DNA of 64,000 nucleotides from a candidate division WOR-3 bacterium (GTDB lineage Bacteria > Hydrothermota > Tepidihabitantia > SM23-42), in assembly GCA_029858255.1 (NCBI GenBank), contig JAOUFJ010000010.1, forward strand, positions 1 to 64,000, read 5' to 3'. Below, piece after piece: positions 23,534-32,971 of the stretch (position 1 is the stretch's first letter; each line of letters opens with the position of its first letter). The position numbers and the translations under genes are program-made. The notes below the pieces were generated by a model. It had not been told where the DNA came from and did no database searches. It was given only the letters and a program-made list of their open reading frames with translations.

Positions 23534-24373
23534 CTAACCGGCGTCCGCAGAGACAATTGCGTAAACATTCCGTTCATATTCCACTCTTGAACCGCGGTAC
23601 ATCCGCAAGGACGGCGGACGGTGTAAGAATCCATGCTGCACGACCATCTTGAGCGCCGCGGTATTGATGCACGGTATGCCGACGGTCAGATCCTTGTTGA
23701 TGTGCTTCGTGCATATTTTAGCGATCAAATCTCCGGCGGCACTCTCGTTTTCCGCAACCATCGGACCGATATGCAGCATCTCATTAGCCCGTTCGCGAAT
23801 CACGGCATAGGCTGCAATACCCTCCCGGTGTACAGTATACGTGGTGTGCGGATGTCTTTTGATCAAATGCTCCAGAAACATGCTGCGGTCGATCCCGGTT
23901 TTTTCAAGGTCGAAGCGTAGTATTCCTTCAATATCTTCCGTACAACCTGCTTTTCGCTCCTCCATATGAGTCCGGTCTTTTGCTGCCGGGCGGACAAACC
24001 TCATCGAGAGATACTTGTCCTTGAAGCCAAGGATCCGGTAGGTCTGTACCGCTTTGAATACGCCATCGAGCTCAATCGTCTTAGCTCCTTTGCGGTCGAG
24101 ATGATCAATAACATCTTCCATCAGCTTCACACCGATACCCCTGCCCCGCATTTCTTTTTGCACGATCAAGTTACCCAGGAAAGATTGGTTACCATAACTG
24201 ACACTGGTAACAATTCCTGCCCGTCTACCATCCTGCCGTGCAACATAGCATCCCGCAGGATCGAGGAATAAAAATCGTTCAAAATCCTCCTCAAGATGAC
24301 CCCATCCTTCTATGTCGGTCAGTGATTTGGCGAATGCTATGTCGGACTGGCCCATCTGCTTTACCGTGATCAT
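23534..24373 (-). CDS. Two-domain GNAT acetyltransferase (YitH/Acetyltransf_18 type)
   Basis: 279 residues. The N-terminal GNAT domain has GNLIVQKEMRGRGIGVKLM (acetyl-CoA P-loop RGRGIG) and TYRILGFK. The C-terminal half (ILRFDLEKTGIDRSMFL, IAAYAVIRERANEMLHIGPM) matches the second domain of YitH-like proteins. The start at 24373 overlaps the M20 stop (ATGA) and has GGGGGAAG upstream; an ATG at 24430 lies inside the M20 gene and is unlikely. Substrate unknown. Co-transcribed with the peptidase. Confidence 0.85.
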   Translation of the reverse strand: MITVKQMGQSDIAFAKSLTDIEGWGHLEEDFERFLFLDPAGCYVARQDGRRAGIVTSVSYGNQSFLGNLIVQKEMRGRGIGVKLMEDVIDHLDRKGAKTIELDGVFKAVQTYRILGFKDKYLSMRFVRPAAKDRTHMEERKAGCTEDIEGILRFDLEKTGIDRSMFLEHLIKRHPHTTYTVHREGIAAYAVIRERANEMLHIGPMVAENESAAGDLIAKICTKHINKDLTVGIPCINTAALKMVVQHGFLHRPPSLRMYRGSRVEYERNVYAIVSADAG

Positions 24374-25566
24374 GATGTCTTCCCCCTTGATAACAAAATG
24401 AACGCGGTCAGCGCGTAAATCGACGCGCAATCAATCACACGTGCAACCTCGACGAACTCGTCTGGATGATGGGCCATCGCAAGCAACCCCGGACCATACG
24501 CATAAGCTGGAATACCATTCTGAAGATAGTAGCGTATCTCCAGCAATCCAGGGCACATATTGAATGCCGGCTTTTGACCGGCGACTTCGATGACACTGAG
24601 CGCCAGTGCATTCACCAGATCATTGTCTCGAGAAATTCCGGCAGATTTGCCTTCCTGCAGAATCTCCAGGTCAATATTCATACCGGCTTTCCGGAACCTA
24701 TTGAAGATGGCAAGTAAATTCCTCTTTTCCTCAACAAAATTCTCCTCGGGGTTGATCCTCCTCTCGAGCGAGAAAGTGCATGAACCGGGAACAACATTGA
24801 AATTAGTGCCACAATGGCAGATCCCTCCCAGCATCAGTATTGAATTCTCAGATTCCCCCGGTAAAATGCTATAACTCGTTTTTCTCTTTTCGACGGTGTT
24901 TTTGTGTTCGAGCAAAGCATTTGACAAACTGACCATCTGTTCGAATGCGTTGACTCCATCTTTTTGCAGAACCACATGCACGGGCTTGCCCTCGATCTTA
25001 ACCAACACACTGAGCGCACCGCGACAAGCATTCCAGATCGTGCCGCTCGTCGGTTCAGGCATGAGCATGCCGACACAATGTTTTTTGTTTATATAACCCT
25101 TCTCAAAAAGATACCCTGCGCCCGCCTTGCCGCCGGTCTCTTCATCCGGAACGATTACCAGACAGATCTGACCGTCCAGTCCAGCACCGAGAAGCTGCAG
25201 CGCGCGTACCGCATAGACCATCGCGGCAAGTCCGGCTTTCATATCTGCGGCGCCCCGACCGTGAAGTCTACCGGCCTGGACATAGGGCTTGAATTGTCTT
25301 GCATCGGTTCCCGGAACAACGTCGTAGTGAGCGTGAAAATACAATTTCCTCTTACCCTTTCCGTACGACGAAAGAAGACTATAACGCGGGTAGGCGCGGT
25401 CATCGAGGCCAGGTACCTTGACGATCTGCGAACTCATGCCGAATCGTTTCAGACGATTCGATATTAGATCAATACAGTCCGAGTAGCGTGCGCCCGGTGG
25501 ATTCTCGGTGGGGATCCTGATCAACTCCTTGGTGAACCCGAGTATCTCACTGCTCAGTGCACGCAT
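24370..25566 (-). CDS. M20-family metallopeptidase (ArgE/DapE-like)
   Basis: 398 residues from ATG 25566 (MRALSSEILGFTKELIRIPT), which fits the usual M20 start; an open stretch upstream to 25710 is basic and unlike the family. Metal and catalytic motifs: FHAHYDVVPGTD, GRGAADMKAGLAAM, PDEETGGKAGAGY (general base Glu), LMPEPTSGTIW, and a late MAHHPDEFVE. The dimerisation domain lies between about 190 and 300. It probably deacylates an N-acyl amino acid or dipeptide. Specificity cannot be told from sequence. Confidence 0.9.
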   Translation of the reverse strand: MRALSSEILGFTKELIRIPTENPPGARYSDCIDLISNRLKRFGMSSQIVKVPGLDDRAYPRYSLLSSYGKGKRKLYFHAHYDVVPGTDARQFKPYVQAGRLHGRGAADMKAGLAAMVYAVRALQLLGAGLDGQICLVIVPDEETGGKAGAGYLFEKGYINKKHCVGMLMPEPTSGTIWNACRGALSVLVKIEGKPVHVVLQKDGVNAFEQMVSLSNALLEHKNTVEKRKTSYSILPGESENSILMLGGICHCGTNFNVVPGSCTFSLERRINPEENFVEEKRNLLAIFNRFRKAGMNIDLEILQEGKSAGISRDNDLVNALALSVIEVAGQKPAFNMCPGLLEIRYYLQNGIPAYAYGPGLLAMAHHPDEFVEVARVIDCASIYALTAFILLSRGKTS

Positions 25567-25642
25567 TTGTCTCTTAAACAACAAATGCCGCGCGTCTTTT
25601 GCACTGCTCACCAGCAGATCTGTTTGATTATGCCGGGATTTT

Positions 25643-26458
25643 TTAGAGATTGCCTTTGAAGAGATACGTTTCACCCTTATGATTATAGGATGAAACCAAC
25701 TCCTTGTCAATCATCGAAGATATTAATCTGTTCACTTCGATCAAGGGCATGCTGAAGAATCGCGCGATCTTTTTTGCAGTCGTCCTGGTCATCGCGTAGA
25801 TGTATTTCTCGATCAGCTTCCGTGTAGCCTCGTCGCCGCTCAACGCGCGAGCACGTGCCTTTGTCTCTTCAGGCAACCATTGCTCGGTAGCCGACCACAG
25901 CGCAGAACGCCACCGGTATCTGTTGTATGCGATCTTCCCCGCGCAACATATCAACTGCTTGCGCTGCAATTCAACAAGCACCCGGGTAGACTTCTTCTTC
26001 GCAGCTGGGGAAACGATGCCAAGTTTCTCTCTGATCTCATGGGTCATTAACGGACCATGCTTTATGAGCAGATCCATTAATGATCCGGCCATGCTGCTCA
26101 GCATTCCCTGTTCGCACATGTTTCTGTAATCGGGGACCGGATATGCCCGAATAAAGCTCGGTAACAATTTCATTGATATCAATATGTTATGCCCACCCAG
26201 TACGCGGCCGTAGAAGGCCCATTTCCTGTCGATCAATACATGAACGAAATCCCATAACCTTTGATCCACCTCAAACTGGTTCTGCAGATCATCGGTATAT
26301 ATTGCCCTCTGCAGACTGGGTAATTGACCATTGGAGAGAGCAGATACCAAACCCAACCGATCAACGAACTCCCTGGCTTCGTCGACTCGAAATATCTTGA
26401 TATTCTTATCGAGCAACCATCTCTTTCTCTCAATTGTCTTCAAAGAAATCCTTCTCAT
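25643..26458 (-). CDS. Winged-helix protein related to the AlkZ/YcaQ (HTH_42) family
   Basis: 271 residues with several winged-helix-like segments (SLMDLLIKHGPLMTHEIREKLG, TTAKKIARFFSMPLIEVNRLI) and the LQRKQLICCAGKIAYNRYRW stretch seen in HTH_42 proteins. It is shorter than typical AlkZ glycosylases (about 400), and the QxQ catalytic motif is not visible, so a DNA-repair role is uncertain. Its ATG is 5 bases after TATAAT, so it is probably leaderless, and it may head a transcript with the M20 and GNAT genes. Confidence 0.6.
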   Translation of the reverse strand: MRRISLKTIERKRWLLDKNIKIFRVDEAREFVDRLGLVSALSNGQLPSLQRAIYTDDLQNQFEVDQRLWDFVHVLIDRKWAFYGRVLGGHNILISMKLLPSFIRAYPVPDYRNMCEQGMLSSMAGSLMDLLIKHGPLMTHEIREKLGIVSPAAKKKSTRVLVELQRKQLICCAGKIAYNRYRWRSALWSATEQWLPEETKARARALSGDEATRKLIEKYIYAMTRTTAKKIARFFSMPLIEVNRLISSMIDKELVSSYNHKGETYLFKGNL

Positions 26459-26463
26459 GATAT

Positions 26464-26491
26464 ATTATAACTCAAAAAATATGTTTAGAAA
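26464..26491 (-). promoter_or_regulatory. Promoter of the winged-helix gene, predicted leaderless
   Basis: Minus strand TATAAT (26469-26464), 5 bases to the ATG at 26458. The -35 region with a 16-base spacer is a poor TTTCTA. Confidence 0.5.
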
Positions 26492-26593
26492 TAACTAAGT
26501 GAATTGAAATACTGAGTACCCCCTGCAACTCGTTGACTCCTAACGCTCATAGTAATCTTTCCAATCACGTCTGTCTGCCAGTCCTATTCTATA

Positions 26594-26623
26594 AGCCCCC
26601 ATGGCGCATGCGCCATGGGGGCT
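26594..26623 (-). terminator. Perfect 30-bp palindrome, probable terminator of the receptor gene
   Basis: A 13-bp stem (AGCCCCCATGGCG with its complement) around CATG, fully palindromic over 26594-26623. It lies 93 bases past the stop of the TonB-dependent receptor and upstream of the winged-helix gene on the same strand. The T run is weak on both sides. Confidence 0.6.
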
Positions 26624-26715
26624 TTGCTCTCCCAGGTGTCGGTCTGTGGATCGCAGGCTTCAACTATACTCAAAGATGAGTATGGCGCAGTTGAATCTTG
26701 ATCTCATTCATCCAA

Positions 26716-29508
26716 TCAGAACATGAGTCCCACACCAAAGCGGGCACGGAACCCAGGGAGATAATTACGCGCGTCAAACCAGTAGTCGTTTTGACAGTCG
26801 ATGTATGCTTGTTTCGCTTCACGAGGGTTTATCAGACCATCATGATCGTAGTCGGATTGCGGTGAATAACGAGTACTCGCGATCGATGTGTAGCCGAACT
26901 GATCAAGCGATGGTTCTGGATCACCGTGATTTGTCGGATCTCCGGTTGTTTCGTGGACCTCGACTATCTGCTCACTGTTGAAGAGATTGAGCAACATACC
27001 TCTAACCACGAAATTCATGGGTCCAACCTTTAGCCGACGGCTGAAATTCCAGTCAACATTGATGTAGCCTGGTACGCGCGCCGAGTTTTCATCACCTAGA
27101 CGAGTCCCCCGCAGGTCGCGTGGCGTGTATGGTGTGCCGGAATGATACGAGAAAACGAATGAGTTGTTGAAATCCTGCAGCGGTATCAAGAAGAAATCAC
27201 CGGGCAATTCAAAATCGATGTTGGCATTTAGGATATTGCGTTCGTCAAAATCGAGCCAGTAGTCGATCACTGGTACGGGAATATTGTAGAAGTAGTGGTC
27301 TTGGTACCACTCGAAATTACTCGCGGCCGTGCCCTTGGCGAACTGCAGCGTGTAACTCACGCCAAGTGCCCACATGTTGGTCATGCGTTTTTGCAGATTG
27401 ATCTCGAAACCCTTTACATTGCCGTAGTCCACGTTCTGGTATTGATAGTAGGAGTAAGGAATTGCCACCACTTCGCGAACCTGATTCAGATCGTAAATAT
27501 CCTTGAAGTATGCAGTGAACCCGAACAGTATGTCTTCGGTGAATTGATTCTCGATACCGAGTTCGTACAGAATAGTCCTTTCGGGTTCGATAAGCACGTT
27601 GCCAAGAATCGCGTTGCCCCGGCTTATCAAGACCCTGACCACCTGCGTGTCGGTTGACGTGTACATATTAGCTAACGCCGGCAACTGGAAGTACTGCCCG
27701 TAATTGAAACGCAGTTTCATCCGGTCGGTTACCGGTAATGAAAATCCGAGCCGCGGTGAGATCTGAAACAATGGTTCCGAAGTAACAAGCTCATCATTCA
27801 GATAGTCTTCAGGATTCTGGAAGGTTGATGTTTTGGCATCGAAATAATCGAAGCGCAATCCGATGCGCGCCACCATTCCTTCGAAATCCATTTTGTCCTG
27901 GATGTATGCTGCAACCTTCCAGGGACTGCGGTCATAGTAATCCCAGAACGGATTTGCGACCCAGGGTAAAGTATTCTGGAAGAACTGCATCTCATAGCGC
28001 GTTACGTCAAAACCAGTCTTGAACTCATGGACCTTCCCCACGGCGTGACTGACATCCAATCGAGCCTGGATATCATCGTTGTTCCACAAGCTCCAGCTCC
28101 TAAAGTCACCAAAGGTATAGAATAACCCCTCAACTCCATAGGGATTGTGTCTGAGCGCCTCGACATCGCGATTGGTGTATTCAACGTGATACGGCATCAG
28201 ACTATCGATCAAGACATCCCGAACGAATATCGTGTCGCCGTTTATAACCTTGTAGCCGTCGCTTGAAACCTCGGATAACAGTGGAAACAACTGCTCAGCG
28301 TGGCAGCGATAATCTTCATACCACTGCCGGTTGTTTTCTTCTTCCCAAACGTAATCACGGTTTCCATAGAAACGGTTATAATGCGTCATGCCGACCTTCA
28401 GCGACGTGAGTGTCTTAGGAGTAAGCATGTAATTGAACGTCGACGAAAGCATCCATGTCTTGATCCGGTTTATCGGTTTCTGGTCGAAATACTTCAGATC
28501 GTACTGACCCGTACCAGTTGCGGTCGACCAGATCACCCACTGACGCCGTTCCATGAATCCGGTGAATGTCAACTTACCTTTTGCGCTGGGCAGGTGGTAT
28601 GAGAGCCTTGCCTGACCGCGGTAATCGATCCTCGGAGAGGATATTTTGAACAACCCTTCCAGATGCTGAGCGTCGGTCATCATCAACTCACCCGACATGA
28701 AATAGCGCACTCTCGGAGCAACAGGGACCGGTCCACCCAGCGAGAACTCATATTGGCTGAACCCGTAATTGATCTGATCCTGCCATCCCGAGAACATCTC
28801 ATCCGAAAGATAGCTTACGCTCCCTGCTATCTTCGAACCACCTTCACGTGTAACGATGTTCACGACACCGGAAAGTGCATCACCGTATTCAGCATCGAAG
28901 CCGCCACTCACCACGGATACTTCTTCCACGGCCGAGGGATTGATGACCGAAGATTGTAAATTGTTATTCGGCACCTTGGTCACGATACCATCAACGAAAT
29001 ATGATATCTCACCATCCCGGCCACCACGTACATGTGTCCCTCTCTTGCTTGTCACAACTCCAGCCTGCAGGGCGATTACCTGGTTTATCGTTGTTATGGG
29101 TAACCGTTCCATTTCCGTTGAAGTAACTGCGCGTCTTGTATGCACCGCGTCACGCACGATCGCTTCGCGCTCCGCAACGGCAGTTACACCTTTTACCTCT
29201 ATGACCGTCGGAGGCAGGCGGAAATTGAGTACTGTTGTCAATTCGGCATTGACCACGACGTTGGCAAAAGAAAGGGGATCAAAGCTGATATAGGACGAGG
29301 TGACTCGATACGTACCAGCAGGAACATAGAGAACAACGAAATCTCCGTTCTCGTCTGTAGCGGCACCCAGATCAGTGCCTTCGACCATTACATCGGACCC
29401 GATCAGGGGTGCTCCAGTTTCGGCATCAACGACCCGGCCGGTTATTCTGCCGTATTCAGCACCAAATAGCAGAATACCAACCAGCATCATGCCAATCATT
29501 TTCTTCAT
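26716..29508 (-). CDS. TonB-dependent receptor with carboxypeptidase-like N-domain and EF-hand loop
   Basis: 930 residues, signal peptide MKKMIGMMLVGILLFGAEYG. A CarboxypepD_reg-like domain (about 20-105: GRITGRVVDAETGAPLIGSDV) precedes the plug (ITTINQVIALQAGVV, THVRGGRDGEISYFVDGI, DAEYGDALSGVVNIVTREGG). The remaining 650 residues are the barrel, ending in ARFGVGLMF with a terminal Phe. Near the end, residues 886-897 form a canonical EF-hand loop, DYDHDGLINPRE. It is Oar/SusC-like; the ligand is unknown. GGAGGTG precedes the ATG by 5 bases. It follows two large regulators on the same strand. Confidence 0.92.
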   Translation of the reverse strand: MKKMIGMMLVGILLFGAEYGRITGRVVDAETGAPLIGSDVMVEGTDLGAATDENGDFVVLYVPAGTYRVTSSYISFDPLSFANVVVNAELTTVLNFRLPPTVIEVKGVTAVAEREAIVRDAVHTRRAVTSTEMERLPITTINQVIALQAGVVTSKRGTHVRGGRDGEISYFVDGIVTKVPNNNLQSSVINPSAVEEVSVVSGGFDAEYGDALSGVVNIVTREGGSKIAGSVSYLSDEMFSGWQDQINYGFSQYEFSLGGPVPVAPRVRYFMSGELMMTDAQHLEGLFKISSPRIDYRGQARLSYHLPSAKGKLTFTGFMERRQWVIWSTATGTGQYDLKYFDQKPINRIKTWMLSSTFNYMLTPKTLTSLKVGMTHYNRFYGNRDYVWEEENNRQWYEDYRCHAEQLFPLLSEVSSDGYKVINGDTIFVRDVLIDSLMPYHVEYTNRDVEALRHNPYGVEGLFYTFGDFRSWSLWNNDDIQARLDVSHAVGKVHEFKTGFDVTRYEMQFFQNTLPWVANPFWDYYDRSPWKVAAYIQDKMDFEGMVARIGLRFDYFDAKTSTFQNPEDYLNDELVTSEPLFQISPRLGFSLPVTDRMKLRFNYGQYFQLPALANMYTSTDTQVVRVLISRGNAILGNVLIEPERTILYELGIENQFTEDILFGFTAYFKDIYDLNQVREVVAIPYSYYQYQNVDYGNVKGFEINLQKRMTNMWALGVSYTLQFAKGTAASNFEWYQDHYFYNIPVPVIDYWLDFDERNILNANIDFELPGDFFLIPLQDFNNSFVFSYHSGTPYTPRDLRGTRLGDENSARVPGYINVDWNFSRRLKVGPMNFVVRGMLLNLFNSEQIVEVHETTGDPTNHGDPEPSLDQFGYTSIASTRYSPQSDYDHDGLINPREAKQAYIDCQNDYWFDARNYLPGFRARFGVGLMF

Positions 29509-29693
29509 GTTTCACCTCCGCGCATAATAGTATTGGGCTAACTCACAAAATACTCACACAATCTCTCAAATTTGATACACATGGTCTGTTGTCGTGGGAT
29601 CAGCGTGAACAATCGTCTGCCTGCAGCTCTTACAACCGCTCAGGCATTAGTGAACGAACGTTTGAGTTATTATTATCGGGGCTGGTTAGAAAA

Positions 29694-32600
29694 TCAGCGC
29701 AGACTGCTTTGATAGATCTCGGTTGCCTCGCGTGAAGGTACCGATACCCCAAGGTCGTCCAGTGTCTTCACCAGCTTCTTGTATTGCCTCTGTATCCCGT
29801 CTCTGTCGCCAATCGCCTGGAGGCACCGCATGATCGCGACGTGAATCGACTCATCCAAGTTATCCAACTCCAGAGCCCGTCCCAGGAATTTTTGACTCTC
29901 AGCATATGCCTTGTCCTCGTAGCATATCTGTCCGAGATTTCTCAAAATATCCAGCGCCATTTTTCTGTAGTATGCTCTGATCTCTTCGCACCATTGTGTG
30001 GCAATATCTTCAACAAAATCACCACGATAGAGATCCAGTGCCTTGTTGTACAATTGCCTGGCCTTCTGGCGGTTCTGATTCAGGGCGGCGGCGGCTTGAC
30101 TGACCAATCGCTCAAATTCCTGCACATCGGTGCTAATATATATCTTGGGGTTCAAAAAATACTGCTGATTCTCGAAAAGCACCAGCTTTTGCTTATCGAT
30201 CTCAGTCCGTAGCATTTCTTTCAGAGTATTCCGCATGGCGGAGACTTCCACATGCAGGCTGTGGGCAGCGCCACGCAAGTTTTTGTGCGGCCAGAAAGTA
30301 TCGATCATCTGGTCTTTCGTGTATTTCTTCCGGTGCCCAGCAACAAAGAGCACGAAAAGCTCTCTGGTGATTTTTGTCCGCCAGGAAGGCATAACTTCAC
30401 GACCGTTAGTGTCCCTTATGTCCAACTTGCCGAAGAGACGGCACTCAAGATCGTACAACCCGTTCTTAATATGCAGCCAGTTAACCAAATCTTTCGCCTG
30501 CTCGCTATCGGTTTGTTCCAGCATGCGCACGACGAAATCGGTCATGCAGTCATTCTCCAGGGCCAGTTTGAAAAGATCAATGCTGTGGCGTGCCTCAATC
30601 AACAAATAGGCATTGTAGCCCTTGCTGCGTGCAATCTCGAGGCATTTCTTAAAGGAAGACAAGGCCTGCTCGTGAGCGCCTTGCTTGTAGTAGCACTTGC
30701 TCAGTTCAAAATACGCCGTCATGAACAGGTAATTCTCCTCAACTGTGCGTGCTCTCTTCAAGGCATCTTTCAAAAACATCACCGCTTCGCTGTAATTCCC
30801 TTCTGCGGATTCCAGCGACCCACGCACCGTCAGATAGCCGACGAGCAAATTAGGAGCTTCATTAATGATATCAATGACTTCATCCATTTTCGAAAAAGCA
30901 GTGCGCGCCTGGCTGACTTCACCCAACCTCAAATGCGAATCGACGATATCCCCGATGATATAAGGATCAAGGATTCTCGAGAAGGTCCGGTACTTATCCA
31001 CCGCTTCGTTCAGCAATTCGATCGCCTTCCTGAAATTGGCATCTGCCCAGTGCAACTTCCCTCTCATATATACAAGGTATTTCGTTATCCATGGGTCATT
31101 GTATTTTTGCAGCAAATCCTCGGCGCGGACCAGGTAATCCCACGCCGCCGGGTAATCACCCAGGTCACACTTTATGGCAACAACCGTGCTGTATTTGTAT
31201 ATCAAATTCAAACCGGAGAGCAAATCGCCGAACCTCGAGAGTACTTCCATGAACAGTTTGTCGGCTTCTTTGAAATTCGACATTGTGTATTGGAGCAAGG
31301 CAATTCGTGTCAGCAGCGATTCTTCGAGTTCCCGGTCTTCAAACTTACGGAGAATTCTCAAGGCCTTGTCAAAACATTCGTGCGCTTTCTCGAACTGGCA
31401 CGCGTCCCGGTACATGCTGCCCAATTCCATCAGGACATTTGCCTTCAGCGGAGAGTCTTTGTGATCCACCAAAGCGTAAGCTTTGTTTGCGTAGTATATC
31501 CCTCTGCGGCGCCTACCCTGACTGTAGTAAATGAGCGCCTTCAATATCAGACCTTCGGCTGTACCACGATTGTCCTTTTTCTGTCTGAAAGTTTTCATGG
31601 CCGATTCGGTCAACCTAAGGGCCTGCGTCTTCTTATCCAGATTATCAAGCGCATCTGCTTTACGCAACAGCAGATATGGATACTTGTCGAGAATGGCCGC
31701 AGGGAAGATATCCACGAGCTGAATAAAACTCGAATAGTCGGCTCGCCTCATCCAGTGTTGATAATTTTTCTCAAGAATCTGCGCCGCCTTTGCATAGCGC
31801 TCGGCACCCACCAGATGCTTCACCGCTGCACCGTAGTCCTTTTGGGCAAAAAGATGCATGCCCGCCTTGTAGTGTAGTTGTTTTACTACTTTGCTGGTGA
31901 AATATTGGCTGAGCATTTTGCGCAGAAATTCATGGAAAATGGGATGGTATTGATAGTTATCTCCCACTTTTGAGATGAACATATTTTCTGCATCGAGAAA
32001 TCCTACGATCTTCTTCGAACTCCGTATGTTCAACAGATGATCACAGACTCTGGGATTAAGATAGTCAAGCACTGCTGTCTTGAGCAGAAATTCCTTGATA
32101 GCCCTGGGAGTCTGCTCGAAGACTTCACGCGCAAAATAGTTGAAAATATTCTCGTCCGATGCAGCGTAGCTATTGAGGGTGTCCTGGGCTGTATCCTCCC
32201 CGGCCGCGCGTATCCTCTGCAATATGAGTTGAAGAACAGTCACCCAGCCCTCCGAGAATTCAGCAATTCGTTTTACGTCGTCAGGCGCGATTCTTAACCC
32301 GTGGACCGCATTAAGTAGTGATTGTATTTCGTCAAAACTGAACCGCAAGTTCTCTTTCTCAATCTTAAACAATTCTTGTTTAGCCATAAGATACGCAAGG
32401 TTGATATTTGGCACTGCACGCGACGAGATGATGAAATGTAGATTCTTCGGCATGTGACGTAGAAAATAATCAATCGCGCTGCATATCTTGCGGTTATTCT
32501 GAAAATAGTGAAAATCATCGAGTATAATATAAAATTCTTTCTTTATGCTTTTAACGAACTGGTTGATGAATGTCCCGACCAAGATATCAACGTTACCCGT

Positions 32601-32915
32601 CTGCGGGATCAGTTCTTCAATGACCTTCCCGAAATGCATATCATGTTTCTTCACTCCGGCAACTAGATAGCTAAAAAATGTCGCCATGTTGCTGTCTGAA
32701 TCGTCAAGGTCATAATAAACAAACGGTATCGACAGCTCCTCGCAAAACTGAGCAAGCAATGTCGTCTTCCCGTAACCAGCATCGGCACATAGAAGAATGA
32801 GTTTCTTTTCAAGATTGTCACGGAGCAGGTTCAAAAGGCGTTCTCGGCGCAGGATTGTGCCCTTCACCCGGGGTGGTTCCAGTTTTGTCTGGATGATCAG
32901 ACTAGTTCTTTTCAT
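29694..32915 (-). CDS. Giant MalT-like STAND ATPase with C-terminal winged-helix/BTAD regulator (copy 2)
   Basis: 1073 residues. The N-terminal MalT-type P-loop domain has Walker A CADAGYGKTT (43-52) and Walker B YIILDDFHYF near 130; HFIISSR is the sensor 1-type strand. TPR-like repeats fill about 350-790 (FEKAHECFDKALRIL, HEQALSSFKKCLEIA). The C-terminus holds an OmpR-type winged helix (CRLFGKLDIRD, KYTKDQMIDTFWPHKN, AAHSLHVEVSAMRNTL) followed by a BTAD tetratricopeptide domain to the end. In classic SARP/AfsR regulators the DNA-binding part comes first; here it comes last. It lies 57 bases downstream of a paralog and upstream of the receptor gene, a likely target. Confidence 0.9.
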   Translation of the reverse strand: MKRTSLIIQTKLEPPRVKGTILRRERLLNLLRDNLEKKLILLCADAGYGKTTLLAQFCEELSIPFVYYDLDDSDSNMATFFSYLVAGVKKHDMHFGKVIEELIPQTGNVDILVGTFINQFVKSIKKEFYIILDDFHYFQNNRKICSAIDYFLRHMPKNLHFIISSRAVPNINLAYLMAKQELFKIEKENLRFSFDEIQSLLNAVHGLRIAPDDVKRIAEFSEGWVTVLQLILQRIRAAGEDTAQDTLNSYAASDENIFNYFAREVFEQTPRAIKEFLLKTAVLDYLNPRVCDHLLNIRSSKKIVGFLDAENMFISKVGDNYQYHPIFHEFLRKMLSQYFTSKVVKQLHYKAGMHLFAQKDYGAAVKHLVGAERYAKAAQILEKNYQHWMRRADYSSFIQLVDIFPAAILDKYPYLLLRKADALDNLDKKTQALRLTESAMKTFRQKKDNRGTAEGLILKALIYYSQGRRRRGIYYANKAYALVDHKDSPLKANVLMELGSMYRDACQFEKAHECFDKALRILRKFEDRELEESLLTRIALLQYTMSNFKEADKLFMEVLSRFGDLLSGLNLIYKYSTVVAIKCDLGDYPAAWDYLVRAEDLLQKYNDPWITKYLVYMRGKLHWADANFRKAIELLNEAVDKYRTFSRILDPYIIGDIVDSHLRLGEVSQARTAFSKMDEVIDIINEAPNLLVGYLTVRGSLESAEGNYSEAVMFLKDALKRARTVEENYLFMTAYFELSKCYYKQGAHEQALSSFKKCLEIARSKGYNAYLLIEARHSIDLFKLALENDCMTDFVVRMLEQTDSEQAKDLVNWLHIKNGLYDLECRLFGKLDIRDTNGREVMPSWRTKITRELFVLFVAGHRKKYTKDQMIDTFWPHKNLRGAAHSLHVEVSAMRNTLKEMLRTEIDKQKLVLFENQQYFLNPKIYISTDVQEFERLVSQAAAALNQNRQKARQLYNKALDLYRGDFVEDIATQWCEEIRAYYRKMALDILRNLGQICYEDKAYAESQKFLGRALELDNLDESIHVAIMRCLQAIGDRDGIQRQYKKLVKTLDDLGVSVPSREATEIYQSSLR

Positions 32916-32971
32916 GATTCGCCGTATTTAAGATAATAATACTCACCTGGAGCCAGAATGAAAGCCTCACG

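Noticed and set aside
30252-31877. 541-codon open frame on the plus strand opposite the second giant regulator
   Set aside because: The minus-strand gene has clear ATPase, TPR and BTAD motifs; the antisense frame has no motif, no ribosome site, and reflects low stop frequency opposite a long gene.
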